Assembly (NCBI GenBank): GCA_946965045.2
Contig: OX337229.1
Coordinates: 992,001-1,056,000, forward strand
DNA from: Epithemia pelagica
Taxonomy: Eukaryota > Bacillariophyta > Bacillariophyceae > Surirellales > Surirellaceae
Length of the DNA stretch: 64,000 nucleotides
Reading direction: 5' to 3'
The position numbers and the translations under genes are program-made. Shown in pieces: positions 40,115-50,243 of the stretch; within the stretch, counting starts at the first letter, position 1; every line of letters starts with the position of its first letter. The notes below the pieces were generated by a model. That model did no database searches. It worked only from the letters and a program-made list of their open reading frames with translations, and was not told the origin of the DNA.

Positions 40115-42868
40115 TTACTGCAAGAAGTACTTTGAGCCAGATCCTGTCTGCACCAAGTTGCCTGGTGCAGCATTGCCTCGGATTGGTGATGTCGTGATCT
40201 TTGTGCCGCTCTTGAAATTCTTGGATCCGCTGATGAACCCTGTAATTGAACCATCAGCGTTCTGCTTCCAACGAGCCAGAGTTGGTACACCAGCAGGCGC
40301 TTTCTTTGGAGCAGCTTTCTTGGGTGCTGCCTTTTTCGCTACTGGAGTAGATTTCCTTCCGGACGAGGGGAAGAGACTCAACGTTCCAGGTCGGTTGGGG
40401 ATGACAGGTTCACTCTTCTTCTTTGGAGCCGCACTTCCCCCACCAAACAAATTCAATGTACCGGAGCGATTTGGAATGACAGGCTCTGGTTTCTTTTCTT
40501 CTTTCTTGGTAGTGCCGAAAACACTGAATGTTCCCGAACGGTCAGCCGGTTGAGGCGGGGGCGACTTTTTCTTCTCGCCACCGCCTCCAAAGAAAAGATT
40601 CAAGGTACCAGGTCTGTCAGCTACAGCTTCGGGAGAACGGGGTTCAGCCTTCGACGCCTTCGCTGGAGTGATAGGAGCAGGTTCAGGAGATCCAAAGAAC
40701 GAAAAGGCGGGCTTAGGAGCTGGAGCTTTGATGGGAGGGAGTTTGACCGGCGCCGGAGTCGGTTTCGGAGCAGATGGTGACCCGAAGAAGGAGAATGCAG
40801 CAGGCGCTGGGGCTGGAGCAGGGGTCGGAGGAGCAACGGGTTGTGGTGCTGGCTTTGGTGACGATGGAGATCCAAAGAAGGAGAATCCAGAGGGCGCAGG
40901 GGCCGGAGAAGCGACTGCTGGAGGAGCAGGCGCGGGAGCAGGAGCCGCTTTCTTTGCTGGAGCAGGAGACCCGAAGAAGGAGAATGGAGTCGACGGCGCG
41001 GCGGGTTTCTTTGCGGCGACTGGAGCGGGAGCGGGAGGTGCAACGGTCGGAGCGGGAGCTTTCTTCTCGGCGGGAGCAGAGAAGAAATCAAACAAAGAGA
41101 AGGATGGTTCAGCAGCTTTAGGTGCGGGAGTAGCGACAGGTGAGGCCTTTTTCACAGCCTTTTTGACGGCGACAGGGGTCGGAGCAGGAGCGACCTTCTT
41201 GACGGTTTTCTTTGGTTCTTGAGAGGAACTTCCGAAAAACGAGAAGACAGGGCTGGGTTCCGCCTTGGGTTTGGGTGCAGCTGGTGCAACTTTCTTGACA
41301 GCTTTCTTGACAGGAGCCTTCTTCGCTGGTTCGGACGCGGAGAAGAAGGGCAGAGGAGAAGCTTTCTTTGCAACTTTCTTCGCCGGTGCTGCCTTGGGCA
41401 TGGAGAGGAGCTGTGTCTTTTTAGGCGCAGGAGGAGCTTGCTTCTTCTTGGGGAGGTTGAGTTCAAACGAAAACGGAGAGAACGATGACTTCTTAGGAGG
41501 GGCGGCCCGTGCAGATGACGAAAGAATTTGCTGTTGTTTACGCTCCCATTCTTGTGCCTTCTTACGGGCAACCTCTGCCGCTTTTTCGGACAAAGCCCGT
41601 CTCTCCGCGACTTGTCTAGCCTCTTTTTCTGCCTGTGCCTTGGCGGCGGCGATGGCGGCCGCTGCCGCAGCACTAGCAGCCTTTTCCGCCTCCCGTTGTT
41701 GAGCCGCCTGACGAGCACTACGTTCTTTTTCCAAAGCCTTGCGACGTTCCTCTTCTTCTTTCAAAGCACGCTTTCTCTCTTCGGCTTGCTTCTTGACCAT
41801 TTCAGCTTTGGCTTGTTGACGCTTCTTTTCGGCTTCCGCCATTTTCGCGCGAGCTGCTTCTTCGGCCTCCTGTTGTTGACGGACTTGTTCGGGGGTCAAC
41901 TTTTCGAACAATTCAAACGATTCAAAGGTCTCAATAAGACGTGGAAGTGGTTTGTTTTGCAAGGCCTTAAACTCCTCTTCGGTGCAGTCAGCAAATTCGT
42001 TCAAGTCCATGGCTTTGCCTGTTTCCTTCGCAAATCTTTCCATGGTCATGTAGTTACGAACAAACGCTTGGTAACGAGTCTCATCTGGTTCTTTGCCAAA
42101 TTCTCGGCACCATTCGAGGTAGGCAGATCTCGCCTTGGCCTCTCCAGCGATATTTTCAGTTTCCAGTTCACCACCATCGGCTGCAATACCTTCCATCGAA
42201 TCCAAGGCCACCTCAAGTTCGTCGACGCTTTCCAAACCGAGTTTCCTTGCGAGAGCCTTGCGACGACACACCACAAAATCAAGGTTAAGAAAACGAATCA
42301 ACACTTTCAACGCTGCAAACCGAACCAATCATTAACGCTAGATGACAAGTCGCCTTACCTCTTCCTCTTCTGCCAAGGCATCTGCCGCATCCTTAAGGGC
42401 ATTGCTGGCTTCCGACTGGGACTGCGCCGCATCGAGCGCTTTGCCGAGCACATCGCCCGTTGTGGTAGCACCTTCCCCAGACATTGCCACCATGTATTCC
42501 TCCTCCGTATAGTCTCCATACTCATTCAATTTCATCAAGGTTGGAATTTCCGAACCTTCTTCACGCGCCTTCTTCTTGGCCACCACATTGGCCACCGTGA
42601 TGGCTTCGTAGTTGGCCTTGAAGACCAGATACCGGTCTTCGTCGTAGTCACCCTTTTCGAACTCGACGCGCCACTCATCGTACGCCAATCGAGCGGCAGC
42701 GTCGTACGGGATTTTAACATCCGTGCCAACGCTATCGGCCACCATCGACATGAATCCAACATGGTTGCGTGGGATGCCCCTCAATTTGTGGTTTTGCTGG
42801 GCAGACGGCACAAAGGCCGAGGCACCGGACACTGCTAACAGCGCAAGTACCGAAGATGCAAATTGCAT
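40115..42868 (-). CDS. Plastid-targeted disordered repeat protein with I29-like modules
   Basis: Two exons, 42359-42868 and 40115-42256 (102-bp intron, phase 0); 883 residues. A signal peptide ends at GASA-F (18/19), the plastid motif. Two cathepsin-propeptide (I29)-like modules follow at 61-126 (YDEWRVEFEKG... LNEYGDYTEEEY) and 213-268 (YLEWCREFGKE... LNEFADCTEEEF). There is no peptidase domain. Residues 291-411 form a long charged, Ala-rich helix or coiled coil. Residues 420-800 are Pro/Ala/Lys disordered sequence with eight Phe-rich repeats (FSFFGSP type, near 429, 473, 508, 556, 595, 628, 658 and 688). Four Arg-Gly-Thr repeats follow (RSGTLNLFG type, near 718, 743, 767 and 792). The last 55 residues hold an ordered module, RWKQNADGSITGFISGS... 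ITTSPI. A scaffold role is inferred. Confidence 0.85.
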
Positions 42869-43806
42869 GGTTTTGCTTCTCTTTGTGTCTTCGTTTCTCC
42901 ACGACACTGTGTGCTGCAGTGCTACTATACCACTACAAACTACAAGCCGTTCTTCGAAATGGTGATGTTGGATGAGAGAGGGGATGGTCAATCGTTGGGG
43001 GTGGTGGCTAGTGGACGCATTTCATCAAACCACATTCCAGATCATCACTGACGTCGCGAAAAGATCGCACCGATGAGTTCAACCGTGAGTGGTGTTACAT
43101 AGCGAGAGACGGTAACAGACGGACAGACGTCCTCGTCATACCATAGATCGATGACGTCATGGAAGCGAAAAGTCAGTTGACATTCGGAAGCTCCGATGAG
43201 ATTGTCGGTTGTCGGTTGACCCATGGACCGTGGGCAGTGGTTTCACCGACTCGGAACTTCCCTTCGAAAAGATTCTCCCAAAATGGCGGCCGTCGTACCG
43301 AAGGATCCTAACCCAATATATCAATACAAAAACAGTGAACTCAAGGAGCCATTCATTCGAACCGCTCACAAGGCCTTCCCATTCACAAGGCCACCCCTTC
43401 GGTTCTCTGAAACAAGGAGTCCGTACGAACGAGTCCGTTCCATCACGCTGTGAATGAATCTCCATCATCACTGTGAATGAAAAAATGAATCTCCAAGATG
43501 CGTGTCCACAAAATAACATGGAGACCGATTCTATCCCCAAACATTTGGTGACCGACAAGATGGAAAAGAACCCCGGGAAAGGTATCCATTTGATTAGATG
43601 ATGACGGTGGCTATTCTCGTGAGAATTTCGATTCTCTTAAACATAACAATAATGTGTGCGCTATTGACTCTACAACCAGCATCGGACGACCATTCATCCA
43701 TGAGCTCCCACCGACATAATTTCATAGTTGGACAGAGACGTCACGATTGACTTTATCGTCTCCATTGTACAACATCAATATCACACAACGCTTTGTCAAC
43801 ACGACC
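42869..43806. promoter_or_regulatory. Divergent intergenic region, plastid repeat protein / HSF gene
   Basis: 938 bp between divergent starts. Open frames at 43209-43457 and 43223-43453 overlap and show no domain. No RNA gene or repeat was recognised. Confidence 0.4.
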
Positions 43807-44856
43807 ATGCAAAACGAATACACAAGTGGACTTTGCGTCGACTCACGGACGATCAGCTTGGAAAGCCTTCCTCGATACAATTTGGAAAGCATGCTTGTGA
43901 CGGATGACAGTCTAGGCGAATCCATTGCGAAAGGTGGCGTTGCAATCCCTTTTCCTTGGCGTTTGTACGAGTGTTTGGATGCCGGTAAGCTCTATTGTCA
44001 TCCGCTCATTCTGTTTCTTCTACTTTGGATTCTCACACGGTGGTGATTGCTATGCAGTGGAACGAGAAGGATTGAATGATATTATTTCCTGGCAACCACA
44101 TGGACGAGCATTCACTGTGATTCAACCCAAAAAGTTTGTAGAACTCATCATGCCACGGTACGTCTCATCTCCTGTACTCTTTCAGGTTGGGAGAGATTTG
44201 ACTCCCAACTCACAGACAGTGACGACGGTTCCAGCTTTTTCAATCAGTCCAAGTATGCATCCTTTCAAAGGCAGCTGAATATGTACGGCTTTTCTCGCTT
44301 TCATCAGGGTAGGGATAAGGGAGCTTATTTCGATTTGTGCTTTGTCCGTGGTCACCGTTCTCTGGTTCGCAACATGACCCGTCGCAAAATCAAAAACAAC
44401 CGGCACGAACCCAGGCCCTTGGTCGAAGACCACGACTTTTACCATGAGGCTTGGACCAATCACTTTGAAGCGTCTGTTCCAGCAGAGTTGTTGTGCGGGC
44501 AATCACAGTCCGACACAATAATGAAAACTGAGAACAACAATGAGTTGTGTGAAAAACAAGAAGAAGGTACCACCTCGTCGCCATCCATTGACGTATCGGC
44601 CGAGTTGGTTGGTCTCAACATTGTTGTTCCATCGCCGACCGAGAGTCCCTCTTGTATACCAGCTCAGGTGGAAATGACAGGAACTACCGCAGACGCTTCT
44701 GTTATCTCCGACGACTTGTCGCTCGCATTGGACGTATCGTCGCTCTTTGGTCAAGATGAAGAATATCGGGATGTGGCATTTTTGAGGGTGGTCTATTTCA
44801 TCTCGTTGAAAACCCATTTGATGCGAGTCACGCTCTGGAACCAATTCCTGTTGTAA
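43807..44856 (+). CDS. HSF-type transcription factor, with probable frameshift near its 3' end
   Basis: Exons 43807-43984, 44058-44157 and 44235-44856; introns of 73 bp and 77 bp with GT-AG ends (299 residues as read). A canonical HSF DNA-binding domain starts at about residue 48: FPWRLYECLD, ISWQPHGRAFTVIQPKKFVELIMPRFF, then SKYASFQRQLNMYGFSRF in the recognition-helix region, DKGAYFDLCFVRGHRSLV. A basic tract (TRRKIKNNRHEPR) follows, then an acidic Ser/Thr-rich tail. At the T5 run 44779-44783 the natural-looking reading switches frame. The adjoining frame (GGLFHLVENPFDASHALEP onward) stays open to a TAA at 44982-44984. An indel here, or a sequencing error, may have shortened the annotated end. 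Confidence 0.85.
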
Positions 44857-44984
44857 AAGTACCTTGTTCTTCCTGCCAATGCTACTGCAGCAGCAATGTT
44901 AGCGGGAACTCCAATACTGCAACCGACACCTCCATGGCGGACCTAAATGATCCTCTCCTTGTGGATGGTCTATTGTCGCTGTAA

Positions 44985-45585
44985 GAACAACTCCAGACTG
45001 GTCTGACTTTCCCTACAGCTGTTCGACAGCATCCGATCTAAGTCCCCGAACCTCTGATTTGCTGCGCCGCTCTGGTATCGAGAAAGTTGATTGCTTGGTT
45101 TTTCTGCGTCCATTCAAGTCTCCCGGGATGGATCTTTGTTGGACCGTACAGTCGTACGTACACATACAGTCTCTCTGTACAAATGCATAAATCTCCCGAC
45201 GTGTTCGACATCTCGCGTGGAGCACAAGTCTCCCGACATCTTCGAACTCTTGCGTGGACACCTTCATTTAGAACGAGCAATGGCAAGTGGGATGTATAAT
45301 TCTTAATTTAGAAAGAAAACAGTTGACGTCTAGTGCTAACACCATATAAACTGTTTTCTTACATTATCTCTCACCAGAGCGATGAGTTGTCCTGCCGCAG
45401 TTGGATGTTGTCGCAGCCAATAGAAGTAGTATGACGCTTCAAAAAGAATATCGACGACGAGGCCAGTACTGAACAAGAATGTAATGTTTCTGATTGAAGA
45501 AGTGATGAGCTTGGAGTTGTCATCAAAGGACGATGGAGCACAAAGGGTGAAGTGTATCTGATTCATGAATCGTTGGGTTGGGGTT
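44985..45585. other. Convergent intergenic region, HSF / five-exon membrane protein
   Basis: About 600 bp, 3' flanks of both genes. No further features seen. Confidence 0.45.
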
Positions 45586-46987
45586 CTAACGATAGTTATC
45601 TGTCTCGGTGGGAGAACGATAGTAATCGGTCTCGGTGGGAGAAACATCAATGGTTGTTGATGCTTTTTGAATGGCTTGACTTTTTCCTTTGCCTTCGCCC
45701 CATGCGAACAGTTCTTGAACCGGTTCCGGAAATTTCGTTCGATCGATAGGGCCAACGGACGACAAAAAGGCAAACCACAAGGAGGGTGTCAAGAGAAACT
45801 CTGGCCATGTAAGTGTTGGTTTGGCAATAAAGGGGAAAATTTCCGCAACAGGGTCTTTTGGTATTGGACCCATCCCTCGTAACCTTGTAGCGTAGTGGTA
45901 TTGCGACAGAAAATGAACTTGTCGCAAGCCAACAATCAAATCAAAGGGAAAGAAAAACGGAAAGCACCACCAGACTGAGGGGGAACGTTATCGAAGAAAG
46001 CACGGTTTAGAAACATAACAACATGACGCTCTCAGGCTTCTGGAGTATTGTCACTTACCTGAGAGTGGGGCTTCTTGTCCAATCTCTGTGTACAACTCTG
46101 GAGAGAGAAGGAGGTGGTTAGAAACATCACGAAAAATGTACAAAACAAAATTAAAAACACCATCTCACCGTTGACCCTTGTGTAGAGGAGGAATTGAGTA
46201 TAATAGATGAAGAAAATACCCACATTGCACCACAGCAACCCACCAGGAACGTGGAAAAGGACGGCTAATGGACCTAGCACACTGTCGTGTACCCGGATGG
46301 ACGGTGAGAAATGTCATGTTGTTTGCTTGCACTCGAATCATTGCGTTTTCGTACCTGAAATAGACGAACGGCCCCAATGTTCCATATCCTCCAAATCCCT
46401 TGGGTGTGATACCCTTGTCCAACTCCATTTGAAATAGTTCCTCTTCCACGCAAAACTTATAAAATCCATACCATAACAATCCAGTTGGTACACCTGCAGA
46501 ATGAATCAAAATAGCAGGATTGAGAACACACACGAGGATGAATTCCATTGCATTGGTTTTTTGCCGTCTTACTTCCGAGGATCACGAGCCACAGAGGCCT
46601 GGGGACACCGGGTGATCCAGGAGGCGAGGTTAAGAGTTCGATGAAATCAAAGTCAGTCCGAACAAAGGCCGAATCCTCCAAACGGACATCAAAATTTGCG
46701 CGAATTCCGGGTGGGACTGTTTGCTTAAAAAATTCATTCACTCGAACGTTGAACGGTGTCTCTCCATTGTTGCCTCCCCCAGTAAGCTTCAAATCCGGAG
46801 GCGTCCAGGAGGATGCGCAGACAATCTTGTTCTTCTGTTCGTGATGACGACGGAACTGGCTTGGCACCACCGTTGAAACTAAAGGGACAGTTGTTCTTGG
46901 TGATGGAGTGGTTGTAAATGCCGAAACCTGATCTTGGCATAAGGACAGGACCAGTGCCGACGATAGAACCCAATAGAGGTCTTTCAT
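45586..46987 (-). CDS. Plastid-targeted multi-pass membrane protein, unknown family
   Basis: Five exons: 46573-46987, 46355-46493, 46169-46281, 46059-46097 and 45586-45974. The introns are 79, 73, 71 and 84 bp, all GT-AG with consistent phases; 364 residues. A signal peptide ends at QVSA-F (23/24), predicting plastid import. After a transit region and a soluble segment (NEFFKQTVPPGIRANFDVRLED) come hydrophobic spans: PLWLVILGSVPTGLLWYGF, FVYFSVLGPLAVLFHVPGG, LLWCNVGIFFIYYTQFLLY and VWWCFPFFFPFDLIVGL. A later membrane-associated stretch contains WPEFLLTPSLWFAFL. The C-terminus has a tandem repeat, SPTETDYYR/SPTETDNYR. I do not recognise the family. It is probably a thylakoid or envelope protein conserved among algae. 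Start chosen at the Met opening the signal peptide. Confidence 0.8.
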
Positions 46988-47794
46988 TCTCTCTGTTTTC
47001 CGATCTTTTCTCTTGATGTTTCCGACTTCCGACCAAAATGTTGTGTCTGTGATGTTACAGTTGCGGTGGCGGCAGGTGTTGATCCCCATTCTGTAGAAAG
47101 GAGATGTGGAGAATTGGCCACGTACGGCGGTTCTGTCTCTGCGACATGGATGAGACATGAGGATGTCTCTGTCGCATCGCTATTCGCCCTACCTGCAATA
47201 GACGCAATACATCGCTCATTAGCGTCATAAAGGGTTCGGCAGATGTTGCGAGAGGACAAAATGAGACGCTATGATGATTGTAACCAACCTAGTGTGAAAG
47301 GAGATTTCAACGCCTTGATTTGGTTCAATCAATCATCAAATAAAAGATCACTTGAAACCGGGGCGTACGTGGTCAATTTTAGGTGACAATGGGTAGATAC
47401 TGTGTTGTCTTCAATAGAAAAGAAAATGCACCTTGACTGTCCATGTTGTTGCTTTCCTTACTGAAACAGTCTACGCAGTAGATTTTGTCTTTGGAATTCA
47501 TATGTTACGGCAATCCTAATACAGAACATTGTCCTACACATGACAAATTGTTCGTAGAATGCACACTAGAAGTATATTATAAACAGCTAATCTTTCTTCC
47601 TTCTTGGTCGTTGCCAGTTTCCCTCATCCTGTGAGGATTTCCATGCTATTCTTTCGACTCAATTCAACCCTTACTTGAACAATGTCAGATTCCAAAAATC
47701 ATTGTCATTATTGGCATCCAGCTGTCTGGTTCTGGAAACCAGAGAACAAGGATGGTTTCCTTTGCAGGATCACCACCCTTCTCCATTGTCATCT
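46988..47794. other. Intergenic region
   Basis: About 800 bp. It contains the promoter of the five-exon gene at its left side. No gene or repeat recognised in the rest. Confidence 0.4.
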
Positions 47795-48199
47795 TCAGAG
47801 CACATCGGAATCCATGGATCTCACTCTACGAGACTTGCGTCGTTGAGAAAACCTTCTCAATCCAGCCAAGGGTTTGCGTTCTGGAACTTTTTTGGAGTTG
47901 GCCTTGTTGTTGTTCTTCTTGTTGCTGGCAGCTATGCCCGTTCTTGTTGTGGTTGGTGTCTCGGGCAGGGATTCCGAAGCGGTCGATGCATTGGACATGC
48001 TATCATTGCGACTGGCGCTTCGACCGGCTTCGTCTTGGTGGTTGTACGAACAAATGTTGGGAGTCAAGGAATTGCGCCACGCCGAATGAGCGACATGATG
48101 ACGAGGCGAACAAGGATCCCACGCATCCATCATCAACTTGGTGTCGAAGGACGACGTGGTGGTGTTTTCCGTAGGATTCGATCGTGATGGTTGCGCCAT
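47795..48199 (-). CDS. Small hypothetical protein, polar, basic C-terminus
   Basis: 134 residues from an ATG in an AACAACCATC-ATG-GCG context, typical of starts in this window. The N-terminal half is Ser/Thr/Asn-rich with MMDAWDPCSP. The second half has Ser/Thr-rich residues, an Asn/Lys run (NKKNNNKANSKK) and a basic end with possible phosphorylation sites (LRRFSQRRKSRRVRSMDSD). No domain is recognised. The RRxS-type sites suggest a kinase substrate, but this is only a motif match. Overlapping + strand frames lack comparable start context. Confidence 0.5.
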   Translation of the reverse strand: MAQPSRSNPTENTTTSSFDTKLMMDAWDPCSPRHHVAHSAWRNSLTPNICSYNHQDEAGRSASRNDSMSNASTASESLPETPTTTRTGIAASNKKNNNKANSKKVPERKPLAGLRRFSQRRKSRRVRSMDSDVL

Positions 48200-50243
48200 G
48201 ATGGTTGTTGTGAGAATGAGATTATTTGTGTGAGTATGTCAACTGCCAACGGGAGATTCGCGTTCAGGTCTTGGATGATAATGTCTGTGTGATCCAGGCG
48301 AGGTGCAATCAATCACTGGATGGCTCTCTTTCTCAAACGAAACAAGACGATGCTTCGCAGGTTTGGGTGTACTCGTTTATTGGTTCGTGCCCCAAGTGGG
48401 AGGGAACAGAACCAGTCCTTTTTGTTGTGGTTGAGCCGCAACAAATCAAACTTCAATTGGTTCGTGGTGTGTGGTGGAAATGTGGCTGCGAGAAACTTCG
48501 TATTTTGTGTGCTCGTTGGTGTGTGGGGGACACTGGGTTGGTGGTAGCCGTTTTGGAGTGAGACACACCACAGGTTTTTGGGGACATGTTGGGGACCCGC
48601 GAAACCAGATTGCCTCCTCGCGTCTTTTGGTACACTCTCTCGCTGACTTTGTCGAATGTACTTTGCGTCCAACAATACCCTCCATTGGAGGCGCCAAGAT
48701 CTTGTGTGGCGAACCTTTGGCGAACCCTCACGACTTGAGAACCCACTGCTTCCAATTCCCAGTATACAATGTGATATGTACTGTCATCATTATTGTATCT
48801 ATATGAGTCGCACCCACTCAGTAGTGGTTGCGAACCTCTGCATCCCTATCGAGAATCGAGGACGACTCTCGTTGATCGCACAAATCCGATCATCGGATTG
48901 ATTTTGTATGTGTGGGCAATACATTCCGACAAAGTAGGGCCTCCCTTGCTCTCGCTGAAAGAAAGTACTCACCGCTTCCCCCTCCTCCTCCTTGGAAAAA
49001 CTAGACAGGCACAAAAGGATTTTTCAGTCATGACAAGTGCGCGAACCAGAATGTTTTTGGTGAGGCATTTGGTCCCGTCCTGTTTGCTTAGAGTCTCTTA
49101 GTCTTCTAGGTTATTATTTGGTTATGTGGATGATGGATCCTCCATGGCTTGCCATGGCTTGGGGGAAAGACACGATCGCGGGGGATGTGGGAATGAAACC
49201 GGGTCTACGTCTCTAGTCTCTACCCTCTACCACAGAAGCAAGCAGTGCGGGAGTGGGATTGGGATTGGGTATTGGGTCTATCCCCATAGTCCATAGTCAT
49301 ATAGAGACCTCCCTCCATCGGTAGACGATGCAAGAGCAAGACTGAATCCAGGATGGGGATAAAGAAGTAGCACAAGTTCACGAGCAAATCATTGGACTCG
49401 ATGGACTCGAAACAATTCTCACTCGCTTTCCTCCTCCCACGAGCCCCACCTCTTTTGGAATGGATTATGGGAATGCTCGTTCGGACGCGACAATAGATAT
49501 GACTCTCAATGCAATCTACCAGTAATAGAGAAGGAACAGAACGTCTCACAAAATTCTGTGAGGATGGGTCAACAGCACATTCTGGGTAGGGATTTGTGAC
49601 GGTAACTTGTTCAGATCTCGGCTAGATCGGCATGACAAACCAGCTGGTCGAACACGCCGGTCGAGCCGGGCACCAGCCAATGAAAGCGCGACAATAATGC
49701 GACTAGATACTATGACCCAAAGAGTAGACTCTCAAAATATCACACAGATGAAGAAGATCTTCCACCGCGAGAAAACCCACCGCCTCCGCCTCATCTTCCA
49801 TTCAACGTTCCTCTCTCTCTAGAGCTCTGGCAAACCAGTCTGGAGGATTGAGGAGATATCGTTTACTTCTGAACGATTCTTACAAAACCAAACTCACTGC
49901 ATCGTCTGCCTTTTTGCCTCATTTGTTGTTGACAGAAGAGCAAGCAAGAAGAAGAAAGAGAGTAGGATTTTTCTCTCTTCTGCGACAGAAGAAATTTTGC
50001 GGGTCGCGGTCGCTGGTACAAAACTCACCCCACAAGTCGTGTCAAGAGAGTGAGGGATCGAATCGACAAAGTCGGTCGTCCTCCCACCATCTCACAAGAC
50101 CGCAACACACGAGTGGAGCAACAAGCGCCATTCGTCACCGGCCGAATCAGAAGAGAGAGAAACATTGTCTTTCTCGCCCTTGGACGCAAGACAAGGAGAG
50201 GAGCCAATCATTGTGTGTTCTGGTATCATCATCATCATCCATC
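48200..50243. other. Long intergenic region before the UIM gene
   Basis: About 2 kb. Several overlapping open frames at 48220-48900 and 49220-49550 show no domain or coding-like bias. A short (CT)n run lies at about 49809-49820. The frame of the UIM gene stays open upstream to 49848 but has no ATG before 50244, so that part is 5' UTR or an intron-containing leader. Confidence 0.4.

Noticed and set aside
40668-41222. Gly/Ala-rich 184-codon + frame
   Set aside because: Shadow of Pro/Ala-rich coding sequence on the minus strand.
41528-42838. 436-codon + strand frame opposite the plastid repeat protein
   Set aside because: Antisense of a repetitive coding region; no start context or domain, and the minus strand has signal peptide, splice signals and conserved modules.
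49190-49260. Possible tRNA on the minus strand (GTGGTAGAG word)
   Set aside because: The candidate T-arm stem does not pair and no acceptor stem is found.
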